DNA of 64,000 bases. Source: CALAMC01 sp964459465. Lineage in GTDB: Bacteria > Zixibacteria > MSB-5A5 > GN15 > PGXB01. Where the stretch lies: assembly GCA_964459465.1 (NCBI GenBank), contig CAYWLR010000002.1:124001-188000 (forward strand), in the 5' to 3' direction. Positions within the stretch are counted from its first letter, which is position 1; the number at the start of each line of letters is the position of its first letter. The translations under genes were made by a program, and so were the position numbers. Shown here in pieces: positions 44,990 to 53,973 of this stretch. The notes under the pieces were generated by a model. It was not told the origin of the DNA. It did not search any database and was given only the letters and a program-made list of their open reading frames with translations.

Positions 44990-45607
44990 TTATGGAAGAG
45001 TAATAATTTCGACAGAGTCGGGAAAATTTACCTGAAAATCGGTCGTAATGGCCTCATCCAGAAACTCATAGTCGAGCATGATGATATCATTAATGTCACC
45101 GTTTAAGTCATTATATGAAATACAGGCCAGATTGCCCGGAATACGGTCAAGGGTTACAACCAGGCTGTCGGGAAGGCTTTTATTCTGATTCGGCTTGATA
45201 TAAAACCGGTACAGAGAATCGGGAATCATGCAATCAAGGTTATAATGCTCCTTGAGATTTTTAAGCGCCGTCAATTCGTTTTCAAAAACTTCGCCGTCGT
45301 CATAACAGTCCTTCGTAACCTGATTGTTCTCGGCGGAATATTCCCAGATACAGTCACCGTCATAAAGATAAATATCATCGTTAAACCGGGCGCAGTAGCG
45401 GTCATCGGCGGCGATTTTCACGTCGCCGACGGTCGTATCGATATTGCCGAAAATCGGTGAGCGGGTGACGATAAGCAGCTGCATTTTAATCATAACCGCA
45501 TCGGAAAAACGTGTCATCAGGGGATAGATTTTTCCGGTTTCCTCGGCTCGAGCCGGAAAGGCGGCCAATACTACGGCTGCCATGATTATCCAATGCATTT
45601 TTTTCAT
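44990..45607 (-). CDS. lolA: LolA-like outer membrane lipoprotein carrier
   Basis: A 205-residue exported protein; signal peptide 'MHWIIMAAVVLAAFPARAEE'. The remainder is beta-rich with the LolA-type layout: 'RFSDAVMIKMQLLIVTRSPI', 'CARFNDDIYLYDGDCIWEYS' (the 'D-G-x-x-x-W-x-Y' strand) and a C-terminal 'TTDFQVNFPDSVEIITLP', where LolA usually has an 'F-x(3)P' end. Its position just after ftsK matches the ftsK-lolA pairing common in many Gram-negative phyla. Function is inferred from fold pattern and context. Confidence 0.78.
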   Translation of the reverse strand: MKKMHWIIMAAVVLAAFPARAEETGKIYPLMTRFSDAVMIKMQLLIVTRSPIFGNIDTTVGDVKIAADDRYCARFNDDIYLYDGDCIWEYSAENNQVTKDCYDDGEVFENELTALKNLKEHYNLDCMIPDSLYRFYIKPNQNKSLPDSLVVTLDRIPGNLACISYNDLNGDINDIIMLDYEFLDEAITTDFQVNFPDSVEIITLP

Positions 45608-45632
45608 ACTCGATATTTTACGCTTGTGTCAA

Positions 45633-47954
45633 TCAGGAGTTCGAGTTTCCCAGGGAACGAGAAGTGGTCATTTTTTCGAGGAAAGTTTTATCGACAAGGA
45701 CTTTTCTGGCCTTGCTGCCGTCATAGGCGCTGACAACCCCGGCTGTTTCCAGCTTGTCAATCAGCCGCGCGGCCCGCTGATAGCCGATGCCGAGCTTGCG
45801 TTGCAGAAGCGAAACCGACCCCTGCTTATGACGAATTACCACTTCGACCGCTTCCATGAAAACCGGGTCGTCCAGATCCAGAGCATCATCCTGCTCCTCT
45901 TCCTCTTCGGTTTTTTCATCGACCGGCGGAGCCGCTGTCGGGAACTGATCGGTAATGAATTTGACCAAACGTTCGCTTTCCTCGCTGGACAGGTATGCTC
46001 CGTGGAGACGCATCGGTTCCGGCTGGCCGGGCGGGAGAAACAGCATATCGCCGTTGCCCAGCAGTTTTTCAGCGCCGTTGCCATCGAGAATGGTGCGCGA
46101 ATCAATCCGTGAAGCCACCTGGAAGGCAATTCTTGATGGGAAATTGGCCTTGATAAGCCCGGTAATAACATCAACGGAGGGCCTCTGGGTGGCCAGCACA
46201 AGGTGAATGCCGACGGCCCGAGCCATCTGGGCCAGACGTGTTATGAGCACTTCGATGCGCGATGAGGCAGAGGCCATCATCATGTCGGCCAGTTCATCAA
46301 CGACGATGACAATGTATGGTAGCCTTTCTTCGTTTTTGTCCAGACGGGCGTTAAAATCGACAATATTGCGGACGGCCTTGGCGGCCAGTTTCTTGTAACG
46401 ATTTTCCATTTCGACAACGGCATCGGCCAGGACCTTTTCGGCCCGCTTGGAGTTGGTCACGACCGGCCGCGCCATATGCGGCAGATTCGAGTACAAAGTC
46501 AGCTCAAGCATCTTTGGATCGATAAAGATAAATTTCAATTCCTTCGGGTGCAGACGGTATATCAATGATGTTATAAGGACATTGATGCAGACCGATTTTC
46601 CCGATCCGGTTGCCCCGGCGATTAACAAATGCGGCATTTTGGCCAAATCGGTGGCGTATGGTTTTCCCGAAATGGTTTTACCCAGTGCAATCGGCAATCG
46701 TAAATCCGGGTTGCGGTACTCATCGGAATTCAGGATTTCCTTGATATAAACCATGCGCGGGACCCGATTGGGAATTTCCACGCCAACTTTCGCTTTTCCG
46801 GGAATGGGAGCGACGATTCTTATTCTCTTGGCTTTAAGGGCCAAGGCCAGGTCATCGGACAGATTGGTTATCTGATGCACTTTAATCCCGGCCGCCGGTT
46901 TGATTTCAAAACGGGTAATGACCGGGCCCGGATATTTATCAATGTCACCTTGAAGGCTAACTCCAAACGTTTCCAGTGTTTCTTTCAACGAACGAGCCGA
47001 AAAGTCCAATTCTTCCCGACTGACAGATAGGCCCGGCTCGGGGTTATCGGTCAAAAGGTCCAGCCCGGGGAATTTATAGTCGGTCGTTTCCAGACCGATG
47101 GTCGCGGCAGGCTTTTTCTTGAGCGTGATTTTCTGGCGACGACCCTCATTCGGGGATTTTTCCCGCTCCAAATCTTCAATTGGATCGTCATCTTTGTTTG
47201 CTGCCGCGGATTCTGGACGCCAGCGCGGGCGAGGCGAGGCGCCGATTTCGGCATAGCCGGGGTCTTCGTCTTCGGTATCATCTTCGTCTTCGTCACGGGT
47301 ATCTTTGCGGGAAAACATCCCGATTGCCCAATCCTTGACGGCCACCAAACTATGGACTAAACCGCCGGCTATACCGGATACTTGTTTGTCGGTCGCGGCC
47401 AGACGCTGACGCAAGAATGGATATTTGTATCCCAGAATGACCAGCCAAACAATAATCCCGGCGCCGAGGACGACAAAAGAGCCGGCGGCACCCAGTATTT
47501 TCATGATAAACATTGTCAGATAATAAAATACATATCCGCCGTTGGCATTGGCATGGGTCAATTCCAGCGTGGCGTGGTGTTTCAGATAGACATTGGTCAT
47601 CATCGTAATCAGCGTACAAACCGATGCGATAAACATCAGACCGGGTAAAATAAGTCGCCGCCACTCAAAATTCAGAAATCGAAAGCCCCAGTACATGAGA
47701 AAAACCGGCAGGAAAATGCACAGCCAGCCAAAGAAGAAAAAGAGAACATAGGACGAGACAGCTCCGACGATACCAACCTGATTTTTAAAGTCGATTGCGA
47801 AGGGGTTATCGCGAGAGACAATCCGTTCGTCATCCCATCCGGAATGCGATACCAGCGAAATAAGAATCAGGACGGCCAGCAAAACCAAACCGATTCCCAG
47901 AATCTTTCTTTTTCTTTCGCCGTTGTCGCCGTTTTTATTTTTTCGCGAAGCCAT
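45633..47954 (-). CDS. ftsK: FtsK/SpoIIIE DNA translocase
   Basis: A 773-residue divisome-associated motor that pumps chromosome ends across the septum. Four N-terminal membrane helices (about 20-175), an acidic linker ('DEDEDDTEDEDPGYAEIG'), then the motor: 'LLIAGATGSGKSVCINVLIT' (Walker A), 'YIVIVVDELADMMMAS' (Walker B) and 'LATQRPSVDVITGLIKANFP'. The C-terminal winged-helix gamma domain ('QGSVSLLQRKLGIGYQRAAR') reads DNA polarity. It leads the run lolA-rimO-SLT-bamD-nadD-polA-coaE. Confidence 0.96.
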   Translation of the reverse strand: MASRKNKNGDNGERKRKILGIGLVLLAVLILISLVSHSGWDDERIVSRDNPFAIDFKNQVGIVGAVSSYVLFFFFGWLCIFLPVFLMYWGFRFLNFEWRRLILPGLMFIASVCTLITMMTNVYLKHHATLELTHANANGGYVFYYLTMFIMKILGAAGSFVVLGAGIIVWLVILGYKYPFLRQRLAATDKQVSGIAGGLVHSLVAVKDWAIGMFSRKDTRDEDEDDTEDEDPGYAEIGASPRPRWRPESAAANKDDDPIEDLEREKSPNEGRRQKITLKKKPAATIGLETTDYKFPGLDLLTDNPEPGLSVSREELDFSARSLKETLETFGVSLQGDIDKYPGPVITRFEIKPAAGIKVHQITNLSDDLALALKAKRIRIVAPIPGKAKVGVEIPNRVPRMVYIKEILNSDEYRNPDLRLPIALGKTISGKPYATDLAKMPHLLIAGATGSGKSVCINVLITSLIYRLHPKELKFIFIDPKMLELTLYSNLPHMARPVVTNSKRAEKVLADAVVEMENRYKKLAAKAVRNIVDFNARLDKNEERLPYIVIVVDELADMMMASASSRIEVLITRLAQMARAVGIHLVLATQRPSVDVITGLIKANFPSRIAFQVASRIDSRTILDGNGAEKLLGNGDMLFLPPGQPEPMRLHGAYLSSEESERLVKFITDQFPTAAPPVDEKTEEEEEQDDALDLDDPVFMEAVEVVIRHKQGSVSLLQRKLGIGYQRAARLIDKLETAGVVSAYDGSKARKVLVDKTFLEKMTTSRSLGNSNS

Positions 47955-48012
47955 CGGTGGTAATTCCTATCCCAAGGGAAAACTACATCAAAGAATCATT
48001 CGGGTCAACCAC

Positions 48013-48043
48013 AAAAAAAGAAGGCAGAGCAAACTCTGCCTTC
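48013..48043 (-). terminator. Rho-independent terminator after the HU gene
   Basis: Minus strand perfect 10-bp stem GAAGGCAGAG/CTCTGCCTTC (48043-48020) with a 4-base loop, then seven T (48019-48013). It lies 22 bp past the HU stop and ahead of ftsK. Confidence 0.92.
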
Positions 48044-48065
48044 ATTGATGTGTAAAACACAAATC

Positions 48066-48341
48066 CTACTTCTTGACGGCCTCGCGCAGGGTTTTGCCGG
48101 CGCGGAAATGCGGAACTTTTGAAGCCGGGATATTAATCTGGGCTCCGGTCTGCGGATTGCGACCGATTCTGGCTTTGCGCCTGTTGACGGTGAAAGTGCC
48201 GAACCCGACAAAGCTGACTTTTTTGCCCTTCTTCAGGCTGGTGGTGATGTTTTCAATAAAGCTGCTTAAGGCATCCGAAGCCTGGCGCTTGTTAATACCG
48301 GCATCCTTGGCGATCTTGGAGATCATTTCATCCTTGGTCAT
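48066..48341 (-). CDS. HU-type DNA-binding protein
   Basis: A 91-residue histone-like protein. Conserved features: 'MTKDEMISKIAKDAGINKRQ' at the N-terminus, the HU signature 'VSFVGFGTFTVNRRKARIGR' and the DNA-intercalating arm 'RNPQTGAQINIPASKVPHF'. It stands alone, with its own terminator and about 150 bp of A+T-rich upstream DNA that contains a TTGACA (48419-48414) but no well-spaced -10. IHF subunits differ in the arm and are less likely. Confidence 0.95.
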   Translation of the reverse strand: MTKDEMISKIAKDAGINKRQASDALSSFIENITTSLKKGKKVSFVGFGTFTVNRRKARIGRNPQTGAQINIPASKVPHFRAGKTLREAVKK

Positions 48342-48490
48342 TGGTCAACACCTTTACTTTAAGGGTTCCTGGTTATCACTTGTGGAAAAAAGATGAAATA
48401 TTTTTTAGGCTATTGTCAATAAAAAAGTCTGCCGATGCCTTCAAAAACGGCATATTTACGGGCGTTTAAGGTGGTATATGCCCGCTGATC

Positions 48491-51400
48491 TTAGAAAAAT
48501 GGGGCACGCGTGCCCGATTCCGATTTTTCGACCTTTATATCCGGTATCTGAATGACGTTGATGACAAAACCATAACCGGAATTGGAGCCGTCCGGCTTCC
48601 AGTAGAACCGCCCCTGCCAGCAGCCCAGAGCGCGATGAACCTCGACACTTCTGCGGACAATATTATCGGCGGCAATATCGTAATATTGTGAATAGATAAC
48701 CCGCCAGTTGGGACTGGGTTTCAGTTCAAGGGTGAAATCTATGGTATGAGCCTTGCGGAAACTATCGCCCCGACCGCTTTCCTGGTAGTAATGACGGACC
48801 GACAAATCCCAGGATTGTTCACTCGCTTCGGCATCGTTGCCACCGCAGTCGGGCCCATTACAGGGTGCGGCTGAATGATAATGTCCGAAAATCCCGCTGG
48901 TTTTAAAGCTGCTTGAAATATAGAACGATTTCAGATAAGGAAAGCAGATTTTGAGATTGTCGGTGTTTGGTTCATACAACTCATGGACTATACCGGCTGA
49001 CATACTGACATATTTCAGCAGGGTCGTCTGGGCGGAAGTTGTCAAATCAGAGAATTTCCTCCCCTCGGCTTCGAAATTGTACGACAGCGAATGGTTCAAA
49101 GTCAAAAGAGTAAGATTCTTCGATTGCTCCCCGGATTTTATTTTGGCCTGAAACAGCTGGCTCAGAGAGAAGGTCATGGACTGGCTTTCATAGCTGCTGC
49201 CTCCCCCAGACCCGGTATAACTTCTGACAGCATCGTTTTTGGTTATTTTCGGGGCGTAAGAATAAGTCACGCGCGGGGTCAGGACATGGCGCAAGGCTTC
49301 AAGACCAAAAGCGTTCGGAGTCACGTTGCCGTACAGGTCGGTTCCCGCCGACATCGAAGCGCTGTAAGCATAGCGGCGGTATAACCGAGAGGCATCGATT
49401 CCGGCATCAATGCTCTGATCCGTCTCGAACACCTTATACCACGTTTCCTGATAAGGGAGCGATAAATTGAATTTCAGATACCGAAACAGCGAAAACGGCA
49501 GAGACAGACCGGTGTTGTGGTCAATAACAGCGTATTCGCGGCGGCTCCGGGTACTGTCGGCCAGGGTTTTCCGGGAGCTGAAATTGCGGATATTTATATT
49601 GTAATTGAGATATATATCGTTGTACCACGATCCCTTGACCTGACCGCCGTCGTCTTTAGGGGATGAGCCGAATAATCGCCGCGATGGAAACGAAATCGAG
49701 GCCGACGGCAATAGATCGCTTCGGGATTCATCGTCGATATTATCCGTATGTGAAAACTGGGCGCTGACAGCGGTGTTACCGAATCGCTTGGATATGGATA
49801 GCTGACTTTTGATATTGCGGTTAAGGCGGTCGTTTTCATCGGTGGAAAAATCGGTATAATAGCTTTTATCGGAAATAAAATTGCCCGAAGCCCGGATCGA
49901 CAGGGTTGGACTGACGGTATGGGCATGGTTCGCCACCACGCTCCAGCGTTCTTTGCGCACTTTTTCATAATTGACATAATAGCTATCGCTGCCATAAGAC
50001 CCGGAAAGTGACCCGTTGAATTTATATCGGACGTTGTAAAGGAGCTCTCCGTTGAATTTCAGACCATAATCCTCGAAATAATCCATGGAGCCTTTCAGGT
50101 CCCAATATTCCGAAGCCGCCCAGTAATAACCGACGTTTTGAAGATATCGGGAGCCCTGCTCGAAATTACCGATTTTGAATGGCAAAAAACCGCTGTGTCG
50201 TCCGGGCTTGATCGGGAAAACATAGTACGGCACAATCATCAGGGGGATTTTCTCGATATGAAAGACTACCGGGCGAGCGATTATTTTGTCGCCGCGGATC
50301 ATTTTCATATTCCGCGCCCAGAAACTGACACCGCCGTCTTCCCTCTCGCAGGGGATATATACTCCATTTTTAACGTAGTAAACGTCCTTTTCAACCCGGT
50401 AGAGGTCCTGACCGCGATAGAAAGCTTCCTGATATTCTGTTTTGGACTGATGAATCAATCCCCGTTCGTTCGCCAGCGAGTATTCAAGGTATGACCCCAG
50501 CAATTGCTCGGAACCGTCGTTAAGAATAACCGGATAATATATCAGTCCGGTATCGGCAACCACGGCCGAATCATCATATGCCAGTACCAGTTCCCGGGTG
50601 GTCAGATAATCGATTCTGGCCGCCGCCAGCGACATTTTGCCACTGATTACCTCGGCCTCTCCGGTCAAAACAATAGTCGAATCACGAAGATCATAATCAA
50701 TGCGCCGGCCGCAGTATTCGATAGTGTCAACGACAAGAACGGAAACATGGTCCCCTTTAGCCTTGTGGCCACTCAAGTACTGCCCTTCCGCCCCGCCGAT
50801 AATATTGACCGCCGACAGGGATCCATCTACCAGATACAACTTGATAGTATCGCCGGAAGCGTGGTTTCTTACTACTTCACTGCTGTCTATTACGGCCGGG
50901 CTATAGAACGAGTAAGCCTGGCGGGCCGCAATAACCGTGTTGAGTTCTCCCCCGGCAAAATAAAAATCGAGGTCAAAGGCTTTAAGTTCGAAATGATCTG
51001 TCTGAAGGGAATCACTTTTATTGGGTTCGGTAAAATCGCCGAGGGCATTGCCCATGACATTAATCCGCTCGAGCCGTCCGTCGTCAGAGAAAAAGACAAG
51101 GGTGTCACCGGATATATATGAATCCTTTCGCTTCGCAACCGGTTTGCCCCCCAGAAGTGTCACAATATCCTTGTCGGCATATAAAATCGCCCGTGCCGCT
51201 TTGGACTCGGTATCGGTTTGACGAATGATGACATCGCCGTCGGCGTAGCCGATTTTGTCCGATGAATTGAAAGCAAGACGGTCGGCCATGATTTGAATCA
51301 TCCGAGCGGTATCCTCATAGTTAACGTACATGGTCGGGCGCATAGACATGCGGAAAAGCGAGGAATCGCGGCTGAACCAGGCATTGTGGCCGACGGCTTT

Positions 51401-51769
51401 GAGCGAATCGATACGGGATATGATAACCACTTTTTCACCGGTGGCTGTTACGGTCCGACGGTTTATGTCATATTTGATAATGTCGGCGTTGATCTGATTG
51501 GCGGTATCCTCGGCGAAAGCATGCCCTTTGAGCAAGACCGCCTCATTTTTTATGAACATAACCGTGTCGGAGGCGAAAGTCCAGACCCCATAGGTGCAAA
51601 CGACTGAATCTTTAACATAAATGGTGTCTTTGTCATAGCCGCGAATATATTCGTATGACCCATATGCCTTGAGCCGCAACCGTTCATCCTGGGCCGATGC
51701 GGCTGATGACAAAATCATGCATACCGTCAGACATAGCGCCCAAACGAATAAACGACGGTTATTTGACAA
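48491..51769 (-). CDS. lptD: LptD-like LPS-assembly outer membrane protein
   Basis: About 1092 residues. The TTG at 51769 is preferred: GAGG is 6 bp upstream and it puts a signal peptide ('RRLFVWALCLTVCMILSSAA') at the N-terminus. An ATG at 51907 would add 46 residues inside alaX. Residues about 30-430 are OstA/LptA-like beta-jelly-roll repeats ('KGHAFAEDTANQINADIIKY', 'DGDVIIRQTDTESKAARAIL'), longer than in E. coli LptD. The rest is a beta-barrel with alternating aromatic strands ('SVRHYYQESGRGDSFRKAHT'). It inserts lipopolysaccharide into the outer leaflet. It overlaps the alaX stop by 11 bp. Confidence 0.85.
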   Translation of the reverse strand: MSNNRRLFVWALCLTVCMILSSAASAQDERLRLKAYGSYEYIRGYDKDTIYVKDSVVCTYGVWTFASDTVMFIKNEAVLLKGHAFAEDTANQINADIIKYDINRRTVTATGEKVVIISRIDSLKAVGHNAWFSRDSSLFRMSMRPTMYVNYEDTARMIQIMADRLAFNSSDKIGYADGDVIIRQTDTESKAARAILYADKDIVTLLGGKPVAKRKDSYISGDTLVFFSDDGRLERINVMGNALGDFTEPNKSDSLQTDHFELKAFDLDFYFAGGELNTVIAARQAYSFYSPAVIDSSEVVRNHASGDTIKLYLVDGSLSAVNIIGGAEGQYLSGHKAKGDHVSVLVVDTIEYCGRRIDYDLRDSTIVLTGEAEVISGKMSLAAARIDYLTTRELVLAYDDSAVVADTGLIYYPVILNDGSEQLLGSYLEYSLANERGLIHQSKTEYQEAFYRGQDLYRVEKDVYYVKNGVYIPCEREDGGVSFWARNMKMIRGDKIIARPVVFHIEKIPLMIVPYYVFPIKPGRHSGFLPFKIGNFEQGSRYLQNVGYYWAASEYWDLKGSMDYFEDYGLKFNGELLYNVRYKFNGSLSGSYGSDSYYVNYEKVRKERWSVVANHAHTVSPTLSIRASGNFISDKSYYTDFSTDENDRLNRNIKSQLSISKRFGNTAVSAQFSHTDNIDDESRSDLLPSASISFPSRRLFGSSPKDDGGQVKGSWYNDIYLNYNINIRNFSSRKTLADSTRSRREYAVIDHNTGLSLPFSLFRYLKFNLSLPYQETWYKVFETDQSIDAGIDASRLYRRYAYSASMSAGTDLYGNVTPNAFGLEALRHVLTPRVTYSYAPKITKNDAVRSYTGSGGGSSYESQSMTFSLSQLFQAKIKSGEQSKNLTLLTLNHSLSYNFEAEGRKFSDLTTSAQTTLLKYVSMSAGIVHELYEPNTDNLKICFPYLKSFYISSSFKTSGIFGHYHSAAPCNGPDCGGNDAEASEQSWDLSVRHYYQESGRGDSFRKAHTIDFTLELKPSPNWRVIYSQYYDIAADNIVRRSVEVHRALGCWQGRFYWKPDGSNSGYGFVINVIQIPDIKVEKSESGTRAPFF

Positions 51770-52955
51770 GTTTCGCCTCAATAGTTTTCGTATATACGGC
51801 GATATATTCCTGCAATCTGTCACCGGGAATACTGCCGACCTGCGCCAGTGCCGCTGCCCCGCCGCCTTTGCCGCCGAATTTTCCCATAAACTCTTGAGCC
51901 AAATCATTGGCCTTGAGACCGGCGCTTTCGGAACAAGCGATCAGCAGCCTATCCTCGGTCGAAAACAAAATCACCGACTTGACGCGGGCGGCGGTAAACA
52001 AAATCATGTCTTTAACCTGATTGGGCTCCGCCTTCGGAAAATGCCGTACCAATAGCTTCACCCCGTCGAATTCACGTGACTTTTGAATAAGACCTGTCAA
52101 TTCAAATTCGAAAAGCTGTTTGCTTTGTTGTGCCAGGGAGCGTCTCAACTCCAGATTTTCGGCGGCCAGCCGGTCGGTTTTTTCGGGGAGGCTCGAATAA
52201 TGACAGGTTAGATTTGCGGCCACCGTCGTGACCACCCGGTGCTTTTCGCGATAATCATCGAGCGCCCGATTGCCGCATAGAAATGAAATTCGGAAATGTC
52301 CCCGGAGTTTTTCGGTGCCGATAATTATTATCGGTCCGACCTCACCGGTATAACGGCAATGCGTCCCCCCGCAGGCGTTGGTATCGAAGTCACCGATATG
52401 GACAATCCGGAAACTGCCTTCGCGGTCAGGAATTTTCCGTAATGGTAAATTTCTGATTTCTTTTTCATCATAGATTCTGGCTGAAACCGGGAGATTTCGC
52501 ATAACAATTTCATTGGCCAGCCTTTCGGCCTGCTCCATCTGCTCATCGGTAAGCGAAGCGACGGACAACTCGATGGTCCCGGTCTCACCGTGATTGGCAC
52601 AGATAGTATCGACCCCGGCGGTTTCCACGAACGCCCGCGATAAAATATGTTGTCCGGTGTGGCGCCGCATGTTTTCCAGGCGGCGACTGATGTCGACCAC
52701 ACCCTTAATTTTATCACCAACACAAAACTTGCCGGAAGCGACCGTGTGGATTATTTCTTCGTCATCGTTTTCGATGACTTTTATGACCTTTACCCCATTC
52801 AACTGACCCAGGTCGCACGGTTGCCCGCCCGCTTCGGGGAAAAAGGCGGTCTGGTCGAGAATAATTTGCAGGCCGTCAAGTCCCTGTCCTGCATCGAGCA
52901 CGGTCGCATCAAAGCGATCCATGTACGGGTCATCATAAAACAGTTTTCTGGTCAT
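51759..52955 (-). CDS. alaX: Alanyl-tRNA editing protein (AlaX-L with DHHA1 domain)
   Basis: A 398-residue stand-alone trans-editing factor that hydrolyses Ser/Gly mischarged on tRNA-Ala. It corresponds to the editing and C-terminal parts of AlaRS without the synthetase. Zinc ligands are in 'MRRHTGQHILSRAF' (HxxxH) and 'DTNACGGTHCRYTGEVG' (CxxxH). The coiled coil 'KTDRLAAENLELRRSLAQQS' leads to a DHHA1 domain ending 'FGGKGGGAAALAQVG'. Together these make it the long form. It is paired with lptD in this locus. Confidence 0.92.
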   Translation of the reverse strand: MTRKLFYDDPYMDRFDATVLDAGQGLDGLQIILDQTAFFPEAGGQPCDLGQLNGVKVIKVIENDDEEIIHTVASGKFCVGDKIKGVVDISRRLENMRRHTGQHILSRAFVETAGVDTICANHGETGTIELSVASLTDEQMEQAERLANEIVMRNLPVSARIYDEKEIRNLPLRKIPDREGSFRIVHIGDFDTNACGGTHCRYTGEVGPIIIIGTEKLRGHFRISFLCGNRALDDYREKHRVVTTVAANLTCHYSSLPEKTDRLAAENLELRRSLAQQSKQLFEFELTGLIQKSREFDGVKLLVRHFPKAEPNQVKDMILFTAARVKSVILFSTEDRLLIACSESAGLKANDLAQEFMGKFGGKGGGAAALAQVGSIPGDRLQEYIAVYTKTIEAKLVK

Positions 52956-53064
52956 TATATCCGCAATATAATAAAATACCGCTATTGATTATACATTGCC
53001 CGCCCTCGCAGGGAAAGTATTTAATCGAAATTATACGGTAATAACCGGGCATTGTTAAAAGGGG

Positions 53065-53973
53065 TTATTCAAATTTCAATTCTGCCTGTTGTGGCAAAAA
53101 CCTTCCGGCATGGTGTTCGCGGAAAACACTCCCCAGATAAAACAAATACCATAGTTTCTGGGCGGTTCTCGCCCCCGCCGCCAGTTGAAAGAAGACAAAC
53201 TCCAGAAAAATTCCGACAAGACCGCCCGGCGAACCGGTTATTGTCAAGGCTAAATATTCGACCAGTGACCAGATGATAATGAATGGCAGATAAGTTACGA
53301 TGTATATGCCGATCAGCCGGGTAAAGCGGGGGCGGAAAAAATCCGCCGCAGTTTTCAGGATATCTTTGAAGGGTTTGTCGGGGTTGGCCGACAGCGCGGC
53401 GCGGGCCGAATCAGAAAAAATCGAGGCCGCCAGCAGGATTAAAAATATTATAACCAGTTTGCCGAACATGAAAATCAGTGCGGGTGTTCCCATAAGATTT
53501 TGCCCGAAAACTCCGAACATATTGACTACAAATAAACCCGAAAACAAAAGCATCATATAGACGACCAGCATTAACAGTGTAATTTTAAGGTGTCCCCAAA
53601 AGCGGCCGCCGCATTCCTGCCAGAATTCTCCACCTGCCTCGGATAGTTTTCTGCCGGAGACGGTTATAAAATAAAGCCCGCCATTGGCAAATTGCATGAT
53701 GACGAGATACAATATGGCGGCGGCCAGAATATATCCCGTAAACAGGCCGACGGCGTCGCCTTTATGAACCAGAAGTTCAACCAGCACGGAGATATCCCAG
53801 TATTCGACAAGGGACCGCGAAAAAACCGATGATGACAAGGCGGCATTGGTCGATAAAAAGACGGGGATGACAAATATCATCGCCAAAACGGCCTTGACCA
53901 GATACAGACCCAGCCAGAGTATTCGCCCATGAAGCAACCGTTTGAAACTTCCCGTTAGCGACACCATCACCAC
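53065..53973 (-). CDS. Polytopic membrane protein of unknown function
   Basis: About 302 residues with six or seven hydrophobic segments ('LGLYLVKAVLAMIFVIPVFL', 'LFTGYILAAAILYLVIMQF', 'LLMLVVYMMLLFSGLFVV', 'LIGIYIVTYLPFIIIWSLVE'). No catalytic motif was recognised. Its start overlaps the stop of the secreted M1-like protein by 7 bp, implying coupled translation and a shared role at the cell envelope. It could be a regulator or partner of that protein (inference). Confidence 0.7.
   Translation of the reverse strand: MVMVSLTGSFKRLLHGRILWLGLYLVKAVLAMIFVIPVFLSTNAALSSSVFSRSLVEYWDISVLVELLVHKGDAVGLFTGYILAAAILYLVIMQFANGGLYFITVSGRKLSEAGGEFWQECGGRFWGHLKITLLMLVVYMMLLFSGLFVVNMFGVFGQNLMGTPALIFMFGKLVIIFLILLAASIFSDSARAALSANPDKPFKDILKTAADFFRPRFTRLIGIYIVTYLPFIIIWSLVEYLALTITGSPGGLVGIFLEFVFFQLAAGARTAQKLWYLFYLGSVFREHHAGRFLPQQAELKFE

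Noticed and set aside
48391..48419. Promoter for the HU gene based on TTGACA at 48419-48414.
   Set aside because: No acceptable -10 hexamer lies 16-18 bp downstream, so it is mentioned only as context.
50504..51121. 205-codon open frame on the plus strand opposite lptD.
   Set aside because: Shadow of the LptD N-terminal region; no independent support.
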